The notes beneath the pieces are model-generated. The model saw only the letters and a program-made list of their open reading frames with translations, was not told the origin of the DNA and did no database searches. A stretch of DNA of 64,000 bases, taken from assembly GCA_014621425.1 (NCBI GenBank), contig JAANBB010000001.1, forward strand, positions 682,001 through 746,000. The letters run 5' to 3'. Below are positions 1-11,335 of the stretch, piece after piece; position 1 is the stretch's first letter; each line of letters starts with the position of its first letter. Source of the DNA: Cylindrodendrum hubeiense (lineage: Eukaryota; Ascomycota; Sordariomycetes; Hypocreales; Nectriaceae). The translations under genes and the position numbers were made by a program.

Positions 1-1123
1 GGCCAAAGTGTCTAGCGCCCCATCGCCGACACGCGTCACAGGCCTGGCTATTCTACGACCCCTAAGAATCGTTCAAAGTTCCGGGACCAAAGATGTCCAT
101 AGAAGAGAGACCCTGGGAACTCGCTTATAGTTCGTCGCTGCTGCTATTCCTCCCAAATGAAACCTGGCATGTTTTTGATCAAGCACACGAAATCGCTTGG
201 TGATGTAATGTACGGCGCGCCCAAGTTTAAATACAGATAAGGTATAAGCTCATCAGGTAAAGTATTAACCTAGAGGCATCCGATAGAGTAGAATTTCCTA
301 GACACTGCATCAATATCAGTTGCTTGACCGCTGAAGTGGATTGACCGACAAAGGTAAACGCATTTGATGAGCTATTCTGTACCTTTGAGGAGACATATCC
401 GCATATATCAGAGAATCTGTGTCGCAGCTCATGCAAAGGAGTAACCAGAATTAGTCAATAGTACCCGCTAAAGATCTGGAACATTCCAAATCTGTTAGAT
501 GATGTGACTTACGCCTTCCGGCGGGCCGGCATCGCTGTGGCTGAAAAGACCCCATGCATCTGGGCGTTTAGTACCTACTTTGGACTTTACGATCTGACCG
601 GTACAGAAGTTCCATATCCGGGACCATGATGCAGGTAGCCGTTAGTATGAAACATCAAGACATGGAACGGCCGCAGCATTGTTGGCGAAAATAACGCCAC
701 GCTTTTTCGCATCCTGAATGCGCCCAGCGACGCGTATTAGCATATCGGTGGTGGCATGATAGACGAGTGGAGTGCCCCACCACTCATTTCAAAAGAGACA
801 AACTGCTATCAAAACTGTTGGTTCAGGTCTGTTGGTCCAGGTCTCTTGGCTCAATTCTGCAATGACCGATCAGGGAGGACCTTAATCCTTGTCTCGTGTA
901 TGCATGAATCATGAGCTAAAATCCAATATTGTAGCCTGAAAGGGATTCCAGAGGCTATGCGGCTGCTCGGAAATATCCTACCCTGAAAGGGATCCCAGAG
1001 GCTGAGCGGCTGCTTGGCAACAGCTCGGCTGAAAACATCCACGTGTGTACACCCCTTTACGTTTCCCCGGCTTAGATGCCCCATGAGTTAATCTGAGGGA
1101 TTTGGTTTTGTTTTCTTTCTCCA
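1..1123. other. Intergenic region upstream of the CAP10-type gene
   Basis: I see no convincing gene here. Short open frames on the minus strand (for example around 227-436) lack domains and plausible splice partners. The only structure I can support is a two-copy direct repeat just upstream of the next gene, listed separately. Confidence 0.6.
935..1017. repeat. Two-copy imperfect direct repeat, period 47 bp
   Basis: Two 36-bp copies (935-970 and 982-1017) begin with CCTGAAAGGGAT and share the cores CCAGAGGCT and GCGGCTGCT. They differ by a few substitutions. They lie 107 bp upstream of the start codon of the CAP10-type gene, so they sit in its probable promoter or leader. No function can be assigned. 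Confidence 0.75.
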
Positions 1124-2950
1124 ATGTTGAAGTTTTGGAGCCCGTTTCTCCGGCCCTCGCGGTTCAACCTCAGACACGTCACCGTCGTAGGATTGGTTCT
1201 GTTCGCCGTTGTCAATGTGGTTCTTTGGCACGACACCCAATTCTGGGATGCGCCAGGCCTCCAGCAGACCGTCGGTGGGTATACGCATCCGATCCAGAAA
1301 CTGATGGCCGACGCGAGGACGCACCACGACGAGATCCTAAGCAAGCGCAGCACCGACCTCGAGACAGCCGCCGCCGAATATCGCACCCGCCGAGGGAGAC
1401 ATCCGCCACCGGGCTTCGATCGTTGGTTCCAGGCTGCGCTGGATACCGAGGCTGTTGTCGTCGAAGACTACTTTGACAGGATATACAAGGACTTGACACC
1501 ATATTGGGCTCTCGACACCCAGACACTGAAGGGGCGAGCGAGTGCTTCGGAATTTGTGGTCAAGGTCCGAAATGGCACAGCATCTGCACGTGGCAAGACG
1601 GAGGGAAGAGTTCCCTGGCTGCAACTATGGACCGACTTGGTGAAAGAGTTTGCGGAACATCTGCCAGACCTTGACATGCCCATCAACTACATGGACGAAT
1701 CTCGAATACTGGTGCCCTTTGAAACGGTTGCAAAACTAGTGGAACAAGAGGCGGAGGAGAGGAGGATGCCCGAGGTCGAAGAGGTGACGACCAAATTTGA
1801 AGGTCTGAAACAGATCGATGAGGCCAAGCCTGATGCTTACAAACCTAAGTGGTTTGGTCATGACCAGCAGTACTGGGACCTGGCGGTTAAAGCCTGCGGT
1901 CCGGACACTCCAGCGTACGGAGTGAAACAATTGGAGGATTATGCTGGGCCGACCGAGTTCCCACAAAACTACAGACCAGACTACGCCTACAAAGGATTTA
2001 TCCAGAACTGGACCGCAGCAATGGACCCATGTATACAGCCGCATATCCGACAGCTGCACGGCTCTTTCATCAAACCCATCAGCCTGTCGTCTACCGAGGA
2101 GCTCATACCTCTGTTTGGTGGCTCCAAGCTCCTCATAAACAACGAGATACTCATCCCGGGCGCCATGTACCTCAGTAAGAGCGAGTCTTATTCAGGGGGA
2201 GAGAATCTAGGACCGTCGTGGCCGCGAAAGAAGAATGCGCTCATCTGGCGTGGCGTTGGTTCCGGTGGGCACACGTGGCCGCACAGTTGGCACCATTTCC
2301 AGCGGCATCGCCTGGTCGACATGCTCAACGGCACCACAGTGTCCTCCGTCGAAGCTGACGGCACACGAGCACCGACATTCGAGCTCCCATCACGGGATAT
2401 TTACCCTAGTCGCCGCATCGAGAACGGACAGTTGGGTGCTTGGCTGAACACGTTTGCTGATACGGCCTTTGTTCACCTTTGCCCTCCCGACCAGTGCAAG
2501 TTCTTCAGCAAGGTCTTCAAGCTTGCGAAAGAAGTCCCTATGAAAAAGCAGTACTATTACAAGTTTCTGCCTGATGTGGACGGCAACTCCTTCAGCGCAC
2601 GGTTTCGCGGCTTCCTGCGGTCCACCAGCGTGCCACTCAAGGCCACCGTTTACGCCGAGTGGCATGACGACCGCCTTGTCCCCTGGCTGCACTTCGTGCC
2701 TATCGACAACACATACCAGGATCTGTACCCCGCGCTCGACTTTTTTGCGGACAGCAACGGACCAGGGGACGTCGCTGCCCGTTTCATAGCTGAGCACGGC
2801 ATGGAGTGGGCTGAGACAGCCCTGCGACGGGAAGACATGCGGTTATACGTGTGGCGTTTGTTGCTCGAGTGGGCGAGAGTGTGCGACCAGAACCGCCAAA
2901 CGCTTGGATTTATCAATGACTTGGATAAGAAGCAAGACGAAAGTAGGTGA
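1124..2950 (+). CDS. CAP10-type glycosyltransferase (Glyco_transf_90)
   Basis: An intronless 608-aa protein. Residues about 18-36 form one hydrophobic segment after a short basic N-terminus, which fits a type II (Golgi/ER-anchored) glycosyltransferase. The C-terminal half carries the family's conserved blocks: an ALIWRG segment near residue 372, a YKFLPDVDGNSFSARF segment near 480, and the block KATVYAEWHDDRLVPWLHF followed by a YQDLYPALDFF-like stretch. Family members such as cryptococcal Cap10 are linked to xylosyl transfer on capsule glycans, and filamentous fungi carry many uncharacterised paralogs. The acceptor is therefore unknown. The length fits the family. The start codon is the first ATG that keeps the membrane anchor. 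I am confident of the family, not of the substrate. Confidence 0.92.
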   Translation: MLKFWSPFLRPSRFNLRHVTVVGLVLFAVVNVVLWHDTQFWDAPGLQQTVGGYTHPIQKLMADARTHHDEILSKRSTDLETAAAEYRTRRGRHPPPGFDRWFQAALDTEAVVVEDYFDRIYKDLTPYWALDTQTLKGRASASEFVVKVRNGTASARGKTEGRVPWLQLWTDLVKEFAEHLPDLDMPINYMDESRILVPFETVAKLVEQEAEERRMPEVEEVTTKFEGLKQIDEAKPDAYKPKWFGHDQQYWDLAVKACGPDTPAYGVKQLEDYAGPTEFPQNYRPDYAYKGFIQNWTAAMDPCIQPHIRQLHGSFIKPISLSSTEELIPLFGGSKLLINNEILIPGAMYLSKSESYSGGENLGPSWPRKKNALIWRGVGSGGHTWPHSWHHFQRHRLVDMLNGTTVSSVEADGTRAPTFELPSRDIYPSRRIENGQLGAWLNTFADTAFVHLCPPDQCKFFSKVFKLAKEVPMKKQYYYKFLPDVDGNSFSARFRGFLRSTSVPLKATVYAEWHDDRLVPWLHFVPIDNTYQDLYPALDFFADSNGPGDVAARFIAEHGMEWAETALRREDMRLYVWRLLLEWARVCDQNRQTLGFINDLDKKQDESR

Positions 2951-3658
2951 AGTTAGACAGTAGCTCAGTGATGACACATGGGCCTGTTGTGGATTGTACG
3001 ATACCTTTAGACGGAATAGATCTCTGGGTGTTTACTGGCAGCAAATTATTTAGCAACTAGATGTGTTACATGAGAGACTCACATAACTCTCCATAGCTGT
3101 AATCATAAATGGTGAGGAAATAAGTGTTGATGACGAACGATCACATCGAGTGCCTCAACCTGGAAAGACCCAAGATCCCATTGGTTTATCTAAGGCAGTC
3201 AACTATCCTCTTAACTATTGAGCCCTAGTTGACTAGAATTGGCTGTTTTTCTTCATAATCTTCATGGGGGCCTAGGAATATGTCAGTTCAATGCAGCGGA
3301 GCAATGAGGGTCAACTGAGCTGGAATGTGGTGAGAACAAAAAGGCATCAAAAGTACACTCTGACAGCGATGATATTAGGCCAAAGAACACTAATCAATGA
3401 ATACGACCACAGCTCTTAAAAATATGGGATCTTGTTCATTTTATGTCTGTTAACTATTTGCCTTCACTTGTTTTACTCCTGTGGCTAAGTCGCCCTTAGT
3501 CCAGAGTACGTGGCTATCTCCGTCAACTTGCTATTAGCACGAGTAAAACTCCGCATACAAATCGCTCAGGTCACGTTTAGTCTCCTCAATATAGGTCTTG
3601 TGGTTATTTCGGTTCAGTAGACTGATCGTAAAGGGGCAGCTCAGCGCTGAGTAGGATC
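2951..3658. other. Convergent intergenic region
   Basis: This lies between the 3' ends of the CAP10-type gene and the NLR gene. No coding potential was recognised. It contains the decayed 5S rRNA fragment listed separately. Confidence 0.6.
3399..3450 (+). pseudogene. 5S rRNA pseudogene fragment, RIP-like decay
   Basis: The first ~45 bases match the 5' half of the intact 5S gene at 56008-56126, including ATACGACCA-AGCTCTTA and GGGAT. Where the intact copy has GGGATCCCGTCCGCTC, this copy reads GGGATCTTGTTCATTT, so several C positions have become T; elsewhere G has become A. The internal control region and 3' half are not recognisable. This transition bias is what repeat-induced point mutation would leave, though CpA context was not counted. 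Confidence 0.72.
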
Positions 3659-6600
3659 TTAACGCCCTCTACCTATCGATGGTAATCCTTTTGGCCGCGC
3701 CTTGCGGATCATGGCACTGACGTTATTATGAATTGAAGCACTCATGATATCGCCTTCAAGGTTGACGTAGGAGTGCCCGTCGTCAATGTACCAACTGATG
3801 TGTGCCTCAAAACTTTGTTTCAGAAGAACTCTATACAGGGATGTCGCATACGGGCCGTTGAGAAGCGTGCAATATAATCTTTTATGCTTTCGCAGCAGAG
3901 TTTCGGCAAAAAGCTTGACATCCAGATCGGCTTCGTTGTCGTCGAGCCGCATTGCCACAGCTTGCAGGAGCTCATCTGGCAAGTTTGATTGCGCATTTAA
4001 AATCTGAAAAGAGTCATATTGGATCTCCCAATTTGTTTCGTCGAGCTGCGCTGCCACAGCATGCAGGATCTCGTCAGGCAAGTTCGATTTCCCACTTAAA
4101 ATCCGCAAAGAGTCGTGTCGGACCTTCTTATTTGTATCGTCGAGCCGCGCTGCCACAGCATNNAGGATCTCGTCAGGNAAGTTCGATTTCCTCACTTAAA
4201 ATCTGCAAAGAGTCGTGTCGGACCTTCTTATTTGTATCGTTGAGCTGCGCTGCTACAGCATATAGGATCTCGTCAGGTAAGTTCGATTGCCCACTTAAAA
4301 TCCACAAAGAGTCGTGTTGGACCTCCTCATTTATATTGTCAAGCCGCGCTGCCACAGCATGCAGGATCTCGTCAGGTAAGTTTGATTGCCCACGTAAGAT
4401 GACAGTGGCATAATATTGGACCTTTGTATCTGTATCATCGAGCTGTGCTGCTATAACCTTCAGGATCTTTACAGGCAAGTCTGATTGCCCAAGTAAAGCC
4501 CTAACAGCGTTGCCTCGGACCTGTACATCCACATCATTGAACCATATTCCTATAGCTTGCAGGATCCTGTCGGGCAAGCCCGGTTTCTGACATAAAACCC
4601 GAAGGGTATCAGAGCGGACCTCTGTATCCACATGATCGAGCCACACCACTATAGCCTGCAGGATCTTGTCGGACAAGTTCGATTGTCGACATAAAACACG
4701 AAGGGCCTCAGATTGGATTCGTGTATCCGCATGATCGAGACCCGCGGCCACAGCTTGTAGTATCCCGTCGGGTAAGTTCCGTTGCATCTGTAAAGCCGTG
4801 AGGGCATCGCGCTGGACGGCTACGTTCTGATGCTCTACCAAACGCGTTACCTGTTCAACGATAGTGGACGGAAATGTTGCCTGATTTGCCAGCGACTGTA
4901 GAATCACTATCTTTGCACCGTCCGACCCTTCACGGAAAGCCGTATCCAACGCTTGCTCGGGAAATTCAACTTCGGCTCCTAGAGAGACAGTGTGGTTGAA
5001 TTCGCATTCAAATAGCAACCAATCCGATAACCTGCGTTCTAGGTCTGTTCGAATTGGTAAGGCCGTTGATATTTCGTTCAAGCAATGCATTACCAGTCGC
5101 TGGTGTGTAGGGCCCAAAATGTCGAGCGGTTCCTCCTCGATTATGTCGATGAACTCGTTTGCCTGCCCAACCGCGTCAAACAAGCCGGCAGCAAATCGCC
5201 ATAGGATGTCGTAGCGTGCTGTGTATTTGTGTTTTTGAAGGAACACTTTAGGATCGGTGACAATATCGTCGTCCATATTCTCTCGATTACTAAACAGATG
5301 TTCAAGAGGCTTTGCGTCTTGCCATTGTCGTACAAAATACCGCGCCGCGAAGTACTCCTGAAAGGTCAAGTGTATGAAGTGGTAATTTCGGTCCTCGGCA
5401 TTTGATAAGGAGTCTGTGGTGCGCAGGAAAGAAAGCCGTGCAAGCCTTTCATCGAGTGACATCATCTCATCGCGTGTCAAAATTGGCAGTGGAATCATAT
5501 TGACTAATTTGGCTCGAAGCTCTGATGTGAAGTCTATTATGTCGCTGCGTAGGCCATTAAAGGCAAGGTTTTCAATAAGTGCAATCTCATTCTTGACAAA
5601 GCCTTGGATCTCTGTAGGGTGAGCTGATTGGGCATAGCTCCCGGGCATGCCTAATCGCATGGCATCTTTCTTCCACAGTTTTTGCGTGATGGCTTCGTAA
5701 ATTCCGGTCATGGTGTTTGGCATAGTCTTGGTATCGAAGTCTTCCCAGGTATAACAAAGCGCATCCAGCTGGATTGGGATCCGTACAAGCCCTTGAATGA
5801 GCCAATGTTTTTGAATGAAGGACAGAACCTCGTCGGACCTCGGCTTCATGCTTGGATCGGCATTGATGTAGGCTTTCACCTGATCTGGGTAGAATCCGAT
5901 TGTTTCTAACTCGACGTCGGGTGTTTGAAGGCCAAGAGGAAGGCTGGCGTTTGGCCGCGATGTAATAATGACATTAGGTTCATTTAATAGAAGCTTGAGG
6001 AAGCTGGTCATAGCACCATTGCCGCTTAGGTACTGAAATACTTCATCTAACCCATCGAGAAGAAATAGAGTTTTCTGGCTATTAGTATCCCTCACTGCCT
6101 GCCACAATTCTTTGGCTAGGCGATGACCATCATCAATTCCATGTGCAAAGAAATACTCATCATAGAATAAGTTCTCGTGATTGTAGCTCTCGGCTGACCG
6201 TCCTTTTAGATTCCGCAAAGGCAGCCAGAGTAAGCGGTCGAACAACCCCGTCCATGTGCTATGAAGCTCTGTCTGCGTGCCATGCGTAAACTCATAGACG
6301 ATCTTTTTACACAAGGTAGTTTTCCCAACACCCGCGCGCCCTCGAATCAAGATTCTTCTTGGATGTATTGGGCGTGCGTCGGGCCCTTGACGTTGGCTGA
6401 AGATCGTTGCCAACTGGACTTGTATTGCCTCGTTCGGAGCCAGCACCCTCTGTCGAGCGAGGAGCGAAAACGGGGAGGACTGAGTTGTACGCGAGTGATC
6501 CGCCCTGTTTCCCGGCTGTTCTATAATGGCAAGATTGATGTAGCACTGATCCATCGGTAGTCGTTTGCCTGAGAGTCGTTCGATCTTGAGGTTATCTGCA

Positions 6601-7633
6601 GTATAGTGATTTTTGCGTATCCAGGCATCCGGTTGCTCGAGAGGTCGTTTCTCACGAATAATTTTGAGAAGAGCTTGGACTTTCCCCACAACAAGTTTAA
6701 AATCCGGGTCCTCAAGACCCCAAAACTTATTCATAGTTACGTGGGGTCGCTTGAGTGGCAGTGGGTTGGTTACAATGTCCAGAGTCGCAGAACTCCTATC
6801 CACCAGCTGCAAGCGTCAGTAAATCTTCTAGGCTATATAGCAGCAATTGTGGCATTTTAAACTAAATACGGCACTTTGGGCATTCTAAATCTTACAGGTT
6901 TTTTTGTTTGCGGCCAACATGAGCATACCCTGCGGTGGAGCGTCGTTCCGCCAGTTTCGTAGAAGGTGAAGGCTTCGCAAGGATAGTCTTTGTCTTGGCA
7001 TAACTGAGAGAACATGCGCACGAGTTCCTCGAGGTCGAATGTCGATCCCTTTACATTGTCAACCAGTTGCGTCACAGCTTTGTTTCTAAGCCAAGTCCAG
7101 GTTTTCAGGACTGGTAATGACCAGTTGGCGATATCTTGGAATGCAGTGCCACGGAACGGCGTTGCGAGGAAAACAATGCCACGGGTCGCTTTTCTGAGAG
7201 AAATATAATCGCTCTGAACGTTATCAGCAATCAAGAGAGCTTTCATTAATATGAGGCCTCCGAGACACGACGCGATGAAGAGAATTGGTGGGTGCTCCAG
7301 GCCATTCTTTGCAGAGGTGAGTCTCATGGTTTGGATACCAGCGAGTAAACAAACAGCAAGCTCCTCAATCCTCCAAGTTATTGAGTGTGAATCTTGAATC
7401 AAATCGGCCGGCCAGTCGCAGGTGAAGATCCGAGTCCGTTGTACCTGGGCTGGGAGCATATGCGAATCGGCCAGCCAGTTAGTATTGGGCTTGTCGCGAT
7501 CCTGCCATATCCACGTGTCTGGCGACTTCGTGTCCAGGCCATGGACGGCAATGATATCAACATCGGGTACACCTTCGCTCGCTTCGGTCGTGTTGACTTG
7601 CTCTAGACGCACGCCTTGCCATTGCGGAGCCAT
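3659..7633 (-). CDS. NLR-like protein: alpha/beta hydrolase - NACHT - HEAT-like repeats (frameshifted)
   Basis: Two exons, 7633-6896 and 6806-3659, joined by an 89-bp phase-0 intron (donor GTAAGA, branch TACTGAC, acceptor TTGCAG). Exon 1 encodes an alpha/beta-hydrolase effector domain (IIAVHGL near residue 30; nucleophile elbow ASCLGG, with Cys where lipases usually have Ser). Exon 2 starts with a linker, then a NACHT NTPase with Walker A GRAGVGKTT (about residue 400) and Walker B FLLDGLDE. It continues with 33-residue HEAT/armadillo-like repeats (LPDEILHAVAARLD) and a conserved C-terminal tail. Proteins of this build are fungal NLRs implicated in non-self recognition and cell death. Near 4192 one extra base shifts the frame inside the repeats, close to unresolved bases. 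With that corrected the protein would be about 1,300 aa. Either an assembly error or a real inactivation is possible. Confidence 0.9.
3920..4800 (-). repeat. Coding tandem repeats, 99-bp (33-aa) unit
   Basis: At least eight successive units encode LPD-x-IL-x-AVA-x-x-LD followed by a variable linker and a DSLxIL-like helix. The units nearest the C-terminus are most alike at DNA level (recurring CACAGCATGCAGGATCTCG), while N-terminal units are more diverged. This suggests recent amplification toward the 3' end of the gene. Confidence 0.82.
4162..4195. other. Ambiguous bases and one-base frameshift in the NLR repeats
   Basis: Positions 4162, 4163 and 4178 are N. Just beyond, the stretch TTCGATTTCCTCACTTAAA has one base more than the equivalent place in neighbouring repeats (TTCGATTTCCCACTTAAA). 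The extra base near 4192 causes the frameshift. Unresolved bases in near-identical repeats point first to an assembly problem. Confidence 0.85.
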
Positions 7634-9020
7634 TTAGCAGTGATGATTATCGAGGCGGCACCCTCGTTTCCGGCTTGATGCGGGGTCTGGGATCTCAGGC
7701 TCGGTGCAAGTAATTGCAGGGTTATAGCCCGAGCACAATTATAGACAGAATAGCCTATCACCATTGGGTGAAACCCCCAGGCACATGTAGAGTGCACAGT
7801 AGAAGTTGAGTAGGATCTTGAGACAACGATGGTGAGGAAGCTAAGCGGATCAGAATATCAGCGGGGTATGGAATCAGCGGGATGGCCCGGAGCTACATGT
7901 TATTAGGCCCTCCATGAGCCCGGTTATTTTACTGTTGATCAAATGAGCATGCGGCAGAGCCTTAATCTGCCGAACGAGGCACTCACTGTGTGATTAGGCG
8001 CGTCCGGCAAGCCACTTTACATCTCCGTCCGCTTCCACCCAACCATTTCTGCCTGCTTGGTCAGGCAGACAGGGTGACGGTGCATCCCGGCCAATAATTT
8101 TGCCAAACACTGGAGATAGAAAAGGAGGGCTGCATCGAGTGACTGTCTCGACCAGGCGGTGCGCTATCACTGTCGGGGGAAGTGCAAATCCAGCTGCATG
8201 AGCGAATAGAGATCTGCTGGACAGACACAGCATCATCCAAACAAATGTGCTCTTCCTACAGTACAAGCTTGACGCCCGGCCAGCCGAGCCTGACAGTTTG
8301 TCCTCAAGCCAACCAATTACATCCGAGTATTGGCGCCAGCCATTATTGATGCCTGGTAATCAGCAGCTAACGGGACCAATGCAGATTACTGACATTCATG
8401 TGACGCAATGTCTAGCCGCATCAACTAGGCGTTATGCTAACACTCTTCTCCGCCTAGAGCAGAAGGCTGAGCAGACTATTCGCTTCGATTTCAGCATTTA
8501 CTCGTTCGGCCCGCAAGATCCTTAATCAACTCACTAAAGCTTTTAGATTCGTCCTCAATTGAAAAATTGTCCATTACCGGGTATCCCCACATTTTCTTGT
8601 CGCATTACTCGTAGGATCTGCCGCGGCTTACACTAGGTTCACCATTACCAGCTGAGAAAGGCAGTCGCGATTACCCTATACTGCTTCTGACTGCAGCGGA
8701 GGCGACAATGCATTGATTACTTACCCTTTTGAACCTTGACAATCACAGCCAGGTAGAAAGGTGAGCAAGCTCTAGAATGCTGAAAAAAGCGTCTGCCAGT
8801 TACTGGTACTGCTGTTAAAGAAACACTCAAAAACATACACAGTATATTTGAAACATAGTATGTACAAAGGAAGATTAAAACATTGGAGCGGGTGGAATGT
8901 TGCTAACAGGTTCGGTCCGGCCTCCCATGGAAATAGCAATCAACCCCTGTAAGTTTCCCAACTGATTGATGACCCTATTGCAGATGCCAAGGTACCCGTG
9001 CCATCACACCCCGAATTCAC
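7634..9020. other. Intergenic region between the NLR gene and endopolygalacturonase
   Basis: About 1.4 kb with no supported gene. Two overlapping short frames near 8000-8525 lack domains. The segment from about 8820 to 9020 is probably the 3' UTR and downstream flank of the polygalacturonase gene. Confidence 0.55.
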
Positions 9021-10192
9021 TTAGCAAGAGGCGCCGCTAGGGATACCCTTGCACTTCTTCTTCTCCGTCTGGCCACCACTAACCTTGTTTCCGCTCCAGG
9101 CCCAGTTCTTGCACGAGGCGCAGAGAATGTAGATATTCTGACCGCTGGACTTGACACTGCCGGTGACGCCTTTGATGGTAATATCCTTAATAGGCACGCC
9201 TGAGCTAGGAGTGCCAGTAGGAGAGCCATTCTCATAGTCTTGCTCAATAACAATTCCGTACTTTGCGATATTGGTCAGCTCGATGTTTGAGTAAGTAACA
9301 TCAGAGACAGAGCCGGTAGCACCATACATGGTCTTGATTCGAACACCATTGTCTGAGTTGATGATCTTTGTGCCGTGGATGTTGACACCCTTTACGACAT
9401 TGTTCGAGCGACCGCCAACAGAGCCAATGGAGAGACCGTGGCCGCCAGAGCAGCTTCCACCGCTAAACTCGATATTGGTACCGGAGTTAATCGCAAGGCA
9501 GTCGTCCTGGTTCTTCACCACGGCACCGGTGATATAAACACCATCAGAGTTACCAATGTCAAAGCCGTCAGTGTTGTGTCCGCCCTTAGAATCGCCCAGG
9601 CTATTATCAATGTGGACACCATCCACATAAAGTGTCTTGGCGCTACTGATGCTGAAGGCTTGAACAGGGGTATTTTTGACGTTGAGGTTGTTGATGTGCG
9701 AGTTTTTGAGACTGTGTGCGGCAAAGAATTTGGGCTTGGTTTTTCCGCCGTTAGAACCCTTAGTATCCCACCACCGTTGGCCTTGGCACTCGATTTTGTG
9801 GCCTGATTCACCACTGATGACAATGTTGGTGCCGCTGAACGAGATCAAGGGACCTTTCCATTCCTTGTACCCGAAAGTCGTGGTGCCTTGGAAAGTGACC
9901 TGCACAGCACAATGATTATTAGCATGAGTAGCCCTCCACATAAATCATTATTCAAGCTTACCTGAGTGCCGCTGGCGAGGCTAGTCATGTCGAGAGTGGT
10001 GCCGGCGGGAACAGCAATATTCTTGAGGTAGATCTTGGAGCAGCTTTTCTTATTCTTGATAGCCGTCGCTGCATCGGTGAAAGTACAGGTGCCACGCTCC
10101 TCCAAGATAGGCGTGCCCAACGCGGAGGAGGCAAAAATGCCTACGAGGAAAACAGAAAAGAGCATTGCAAAGACACGGGTTCGCTTTTTCAA
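9021..10192 (-). CDS. Secreted endopolygalacturonase (GH28)
   Basis: Two exons, 10192-9962 and 9899-9021, with a 62-bp phase-0 intron (GTAAGC...GTGCAG), give a 369-aa protein. It hydrolyses alpha-1,4-galacturonan of pectin outside the cell. A signal peptide covers about residues 1-26, followed by a short propeptide ending near the LEERGTC cysteine. All four GH28 active-site motifs are present: NTD (residues 186-188), DD (209-210), GGHG with His231, and RIK (Arg264/Lys266). Paired Cys residues at the C-terminus match fungal endo-type enzymes of about 360-370 aa. A TATATATAA element sits 121-132 bases upstream of the start. With the PL3 lyase in the same window it indicates pectin attack. Endo versus exo mode is inferred from overall similarity. 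Confidence 0.95.
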
Positions 10193-10312
10193 GAGTGAGA
10201 TATCAGGACCAAAAGACAGCGTTTAAATAAAGTAATCAGAAGTGACTGAAAGCAAAGAATGAGATACAAGACACGACAAGTAAAAACGCCATTGTCCGGC
10301 ACCTCGATGCTC

Positions 10313-10324
10313 TTATATATAATA
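10313..10324 (-). promoter_or_regulatory. TATA element of the polygalacturonase gene
   Basis: Read on the minus strand the sequence is TTATATATAAGA, about 120-130 bases upstream of the GH28 start codon. That is a usual distance for a strongly inducible fungal gene with a short leader. Confidence 0.6.
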
Positions 10325-11236
10325 AGAAAAAGTCTTGTGCCATTCAATTCTCGTTCTGATATTACGGATTTACGGTAGTCGGGTATCTCGGCCTGAACTG
10401 TTGCCATGGCGGCTTGGCTTTAGCTTGGCTAGTCGTGACACGATCCACTCACCTCCCGACTTTATATCCCAATACTCACATCCATGACTGGTAGTGGATT
10501 CGCTCGGCCCGTCAGTGTTGGAATGGTGCATAAATGGCCCGCTAGTCCACAAATGATAGCGAGTCTGACAGCTAAGATTCAGGAGAGGAAACAAAAAAAG
10601 GAGAGCATGATGGAACCTACAATTGAACATGCAGTAGATCGTATGAATTTGGCCCCGAGCAAGCAAAATAAAAGAAAGAAAACGATCTCTTAATATGGCT
10701 AACCGAGTCGATTATTGCAATAAAGTACACTGAACCAAACTTGCGTCTTACCGTATGAGGACAAGATGGTTCGGATATCTCGGCCGGATGAAACACAGAA
10801 AAATGGCTTGGCTTGTCAAAACATCCTATCCACTCGGTGTTATAAATTTCCGGAGCTTAGCCAAGGCGGCGCAGCTAATCCTTGGCACTGAACGCTGCAA
10901 AATCCAGGATCCTTGCAGTGTTGGTTATTATTGCAATCCCAAAACAGCATCTCGAATGACGGGTACTTGTTACTAGAATAGGGGGAGAGGGGAGTGCGAC
11001 TTCCCTCCGTTCTGTTCCTCGCTGTGGGGTCATAGCTAGGATATCTGCCTCAATACTATATGTAATGTCTATAGATCAGATTTCCTTTACCCATGCTGTA
11101 AATAAATCCACGACTTTATATTAATTTGAGTACTTGTAGAGTGTATAGCTACTGTTGTACGTTGCGGTTTTGACATCAGGTTAGCTGACCTTGGCGAGGA
11201 CACGATCTTGGAAAGATGCTATAAAAACAAAGACAA

Positions 11237-11335
11237 ACATACATCTAGGTGAATTCTCCGGTCGCCGTTAGCCCAAGTACTGGTCCACTATTTCTCAGCC
11301 TGGCTAAGGTAGAGTGGACGGGTTTCTTTCATTCC
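11237..11335 (-). pseudogene. Degenerate 5S rRNA pseudogene
   Basis: On the minus strand, the segment from CCCGTCCACTCTACC through CTGAGAA, GTACTTGGG, GCGACCGGAGAATTC and ending in GTATGT aligns colinearly with bases ~35-119 of the intact 5S gene at 56008-56126, with scattered substitutions. The 5' third (ACATACGACC...) is lost. A diverged 5S subtype is the alternative, but the missing 5' strand of helix I argues for a pseudogene. Confidence 0.75.

Noticed and set aside
1102..1476. 124-codon frame on the plus strand inside the CAP10-type gene
   Set aside because: It overlaps the well-supported glycosyltransferase frame and has an Arg-rich composition typical of a shadow frame.
7994..8525. 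Two short overlapping frames on opposite strands after the NLR gene, one with a hydrophobic N-terminus
   Set aside because: No domain, no consistent splice partner, and the minus-strand frame opens with a non-ATG codon.
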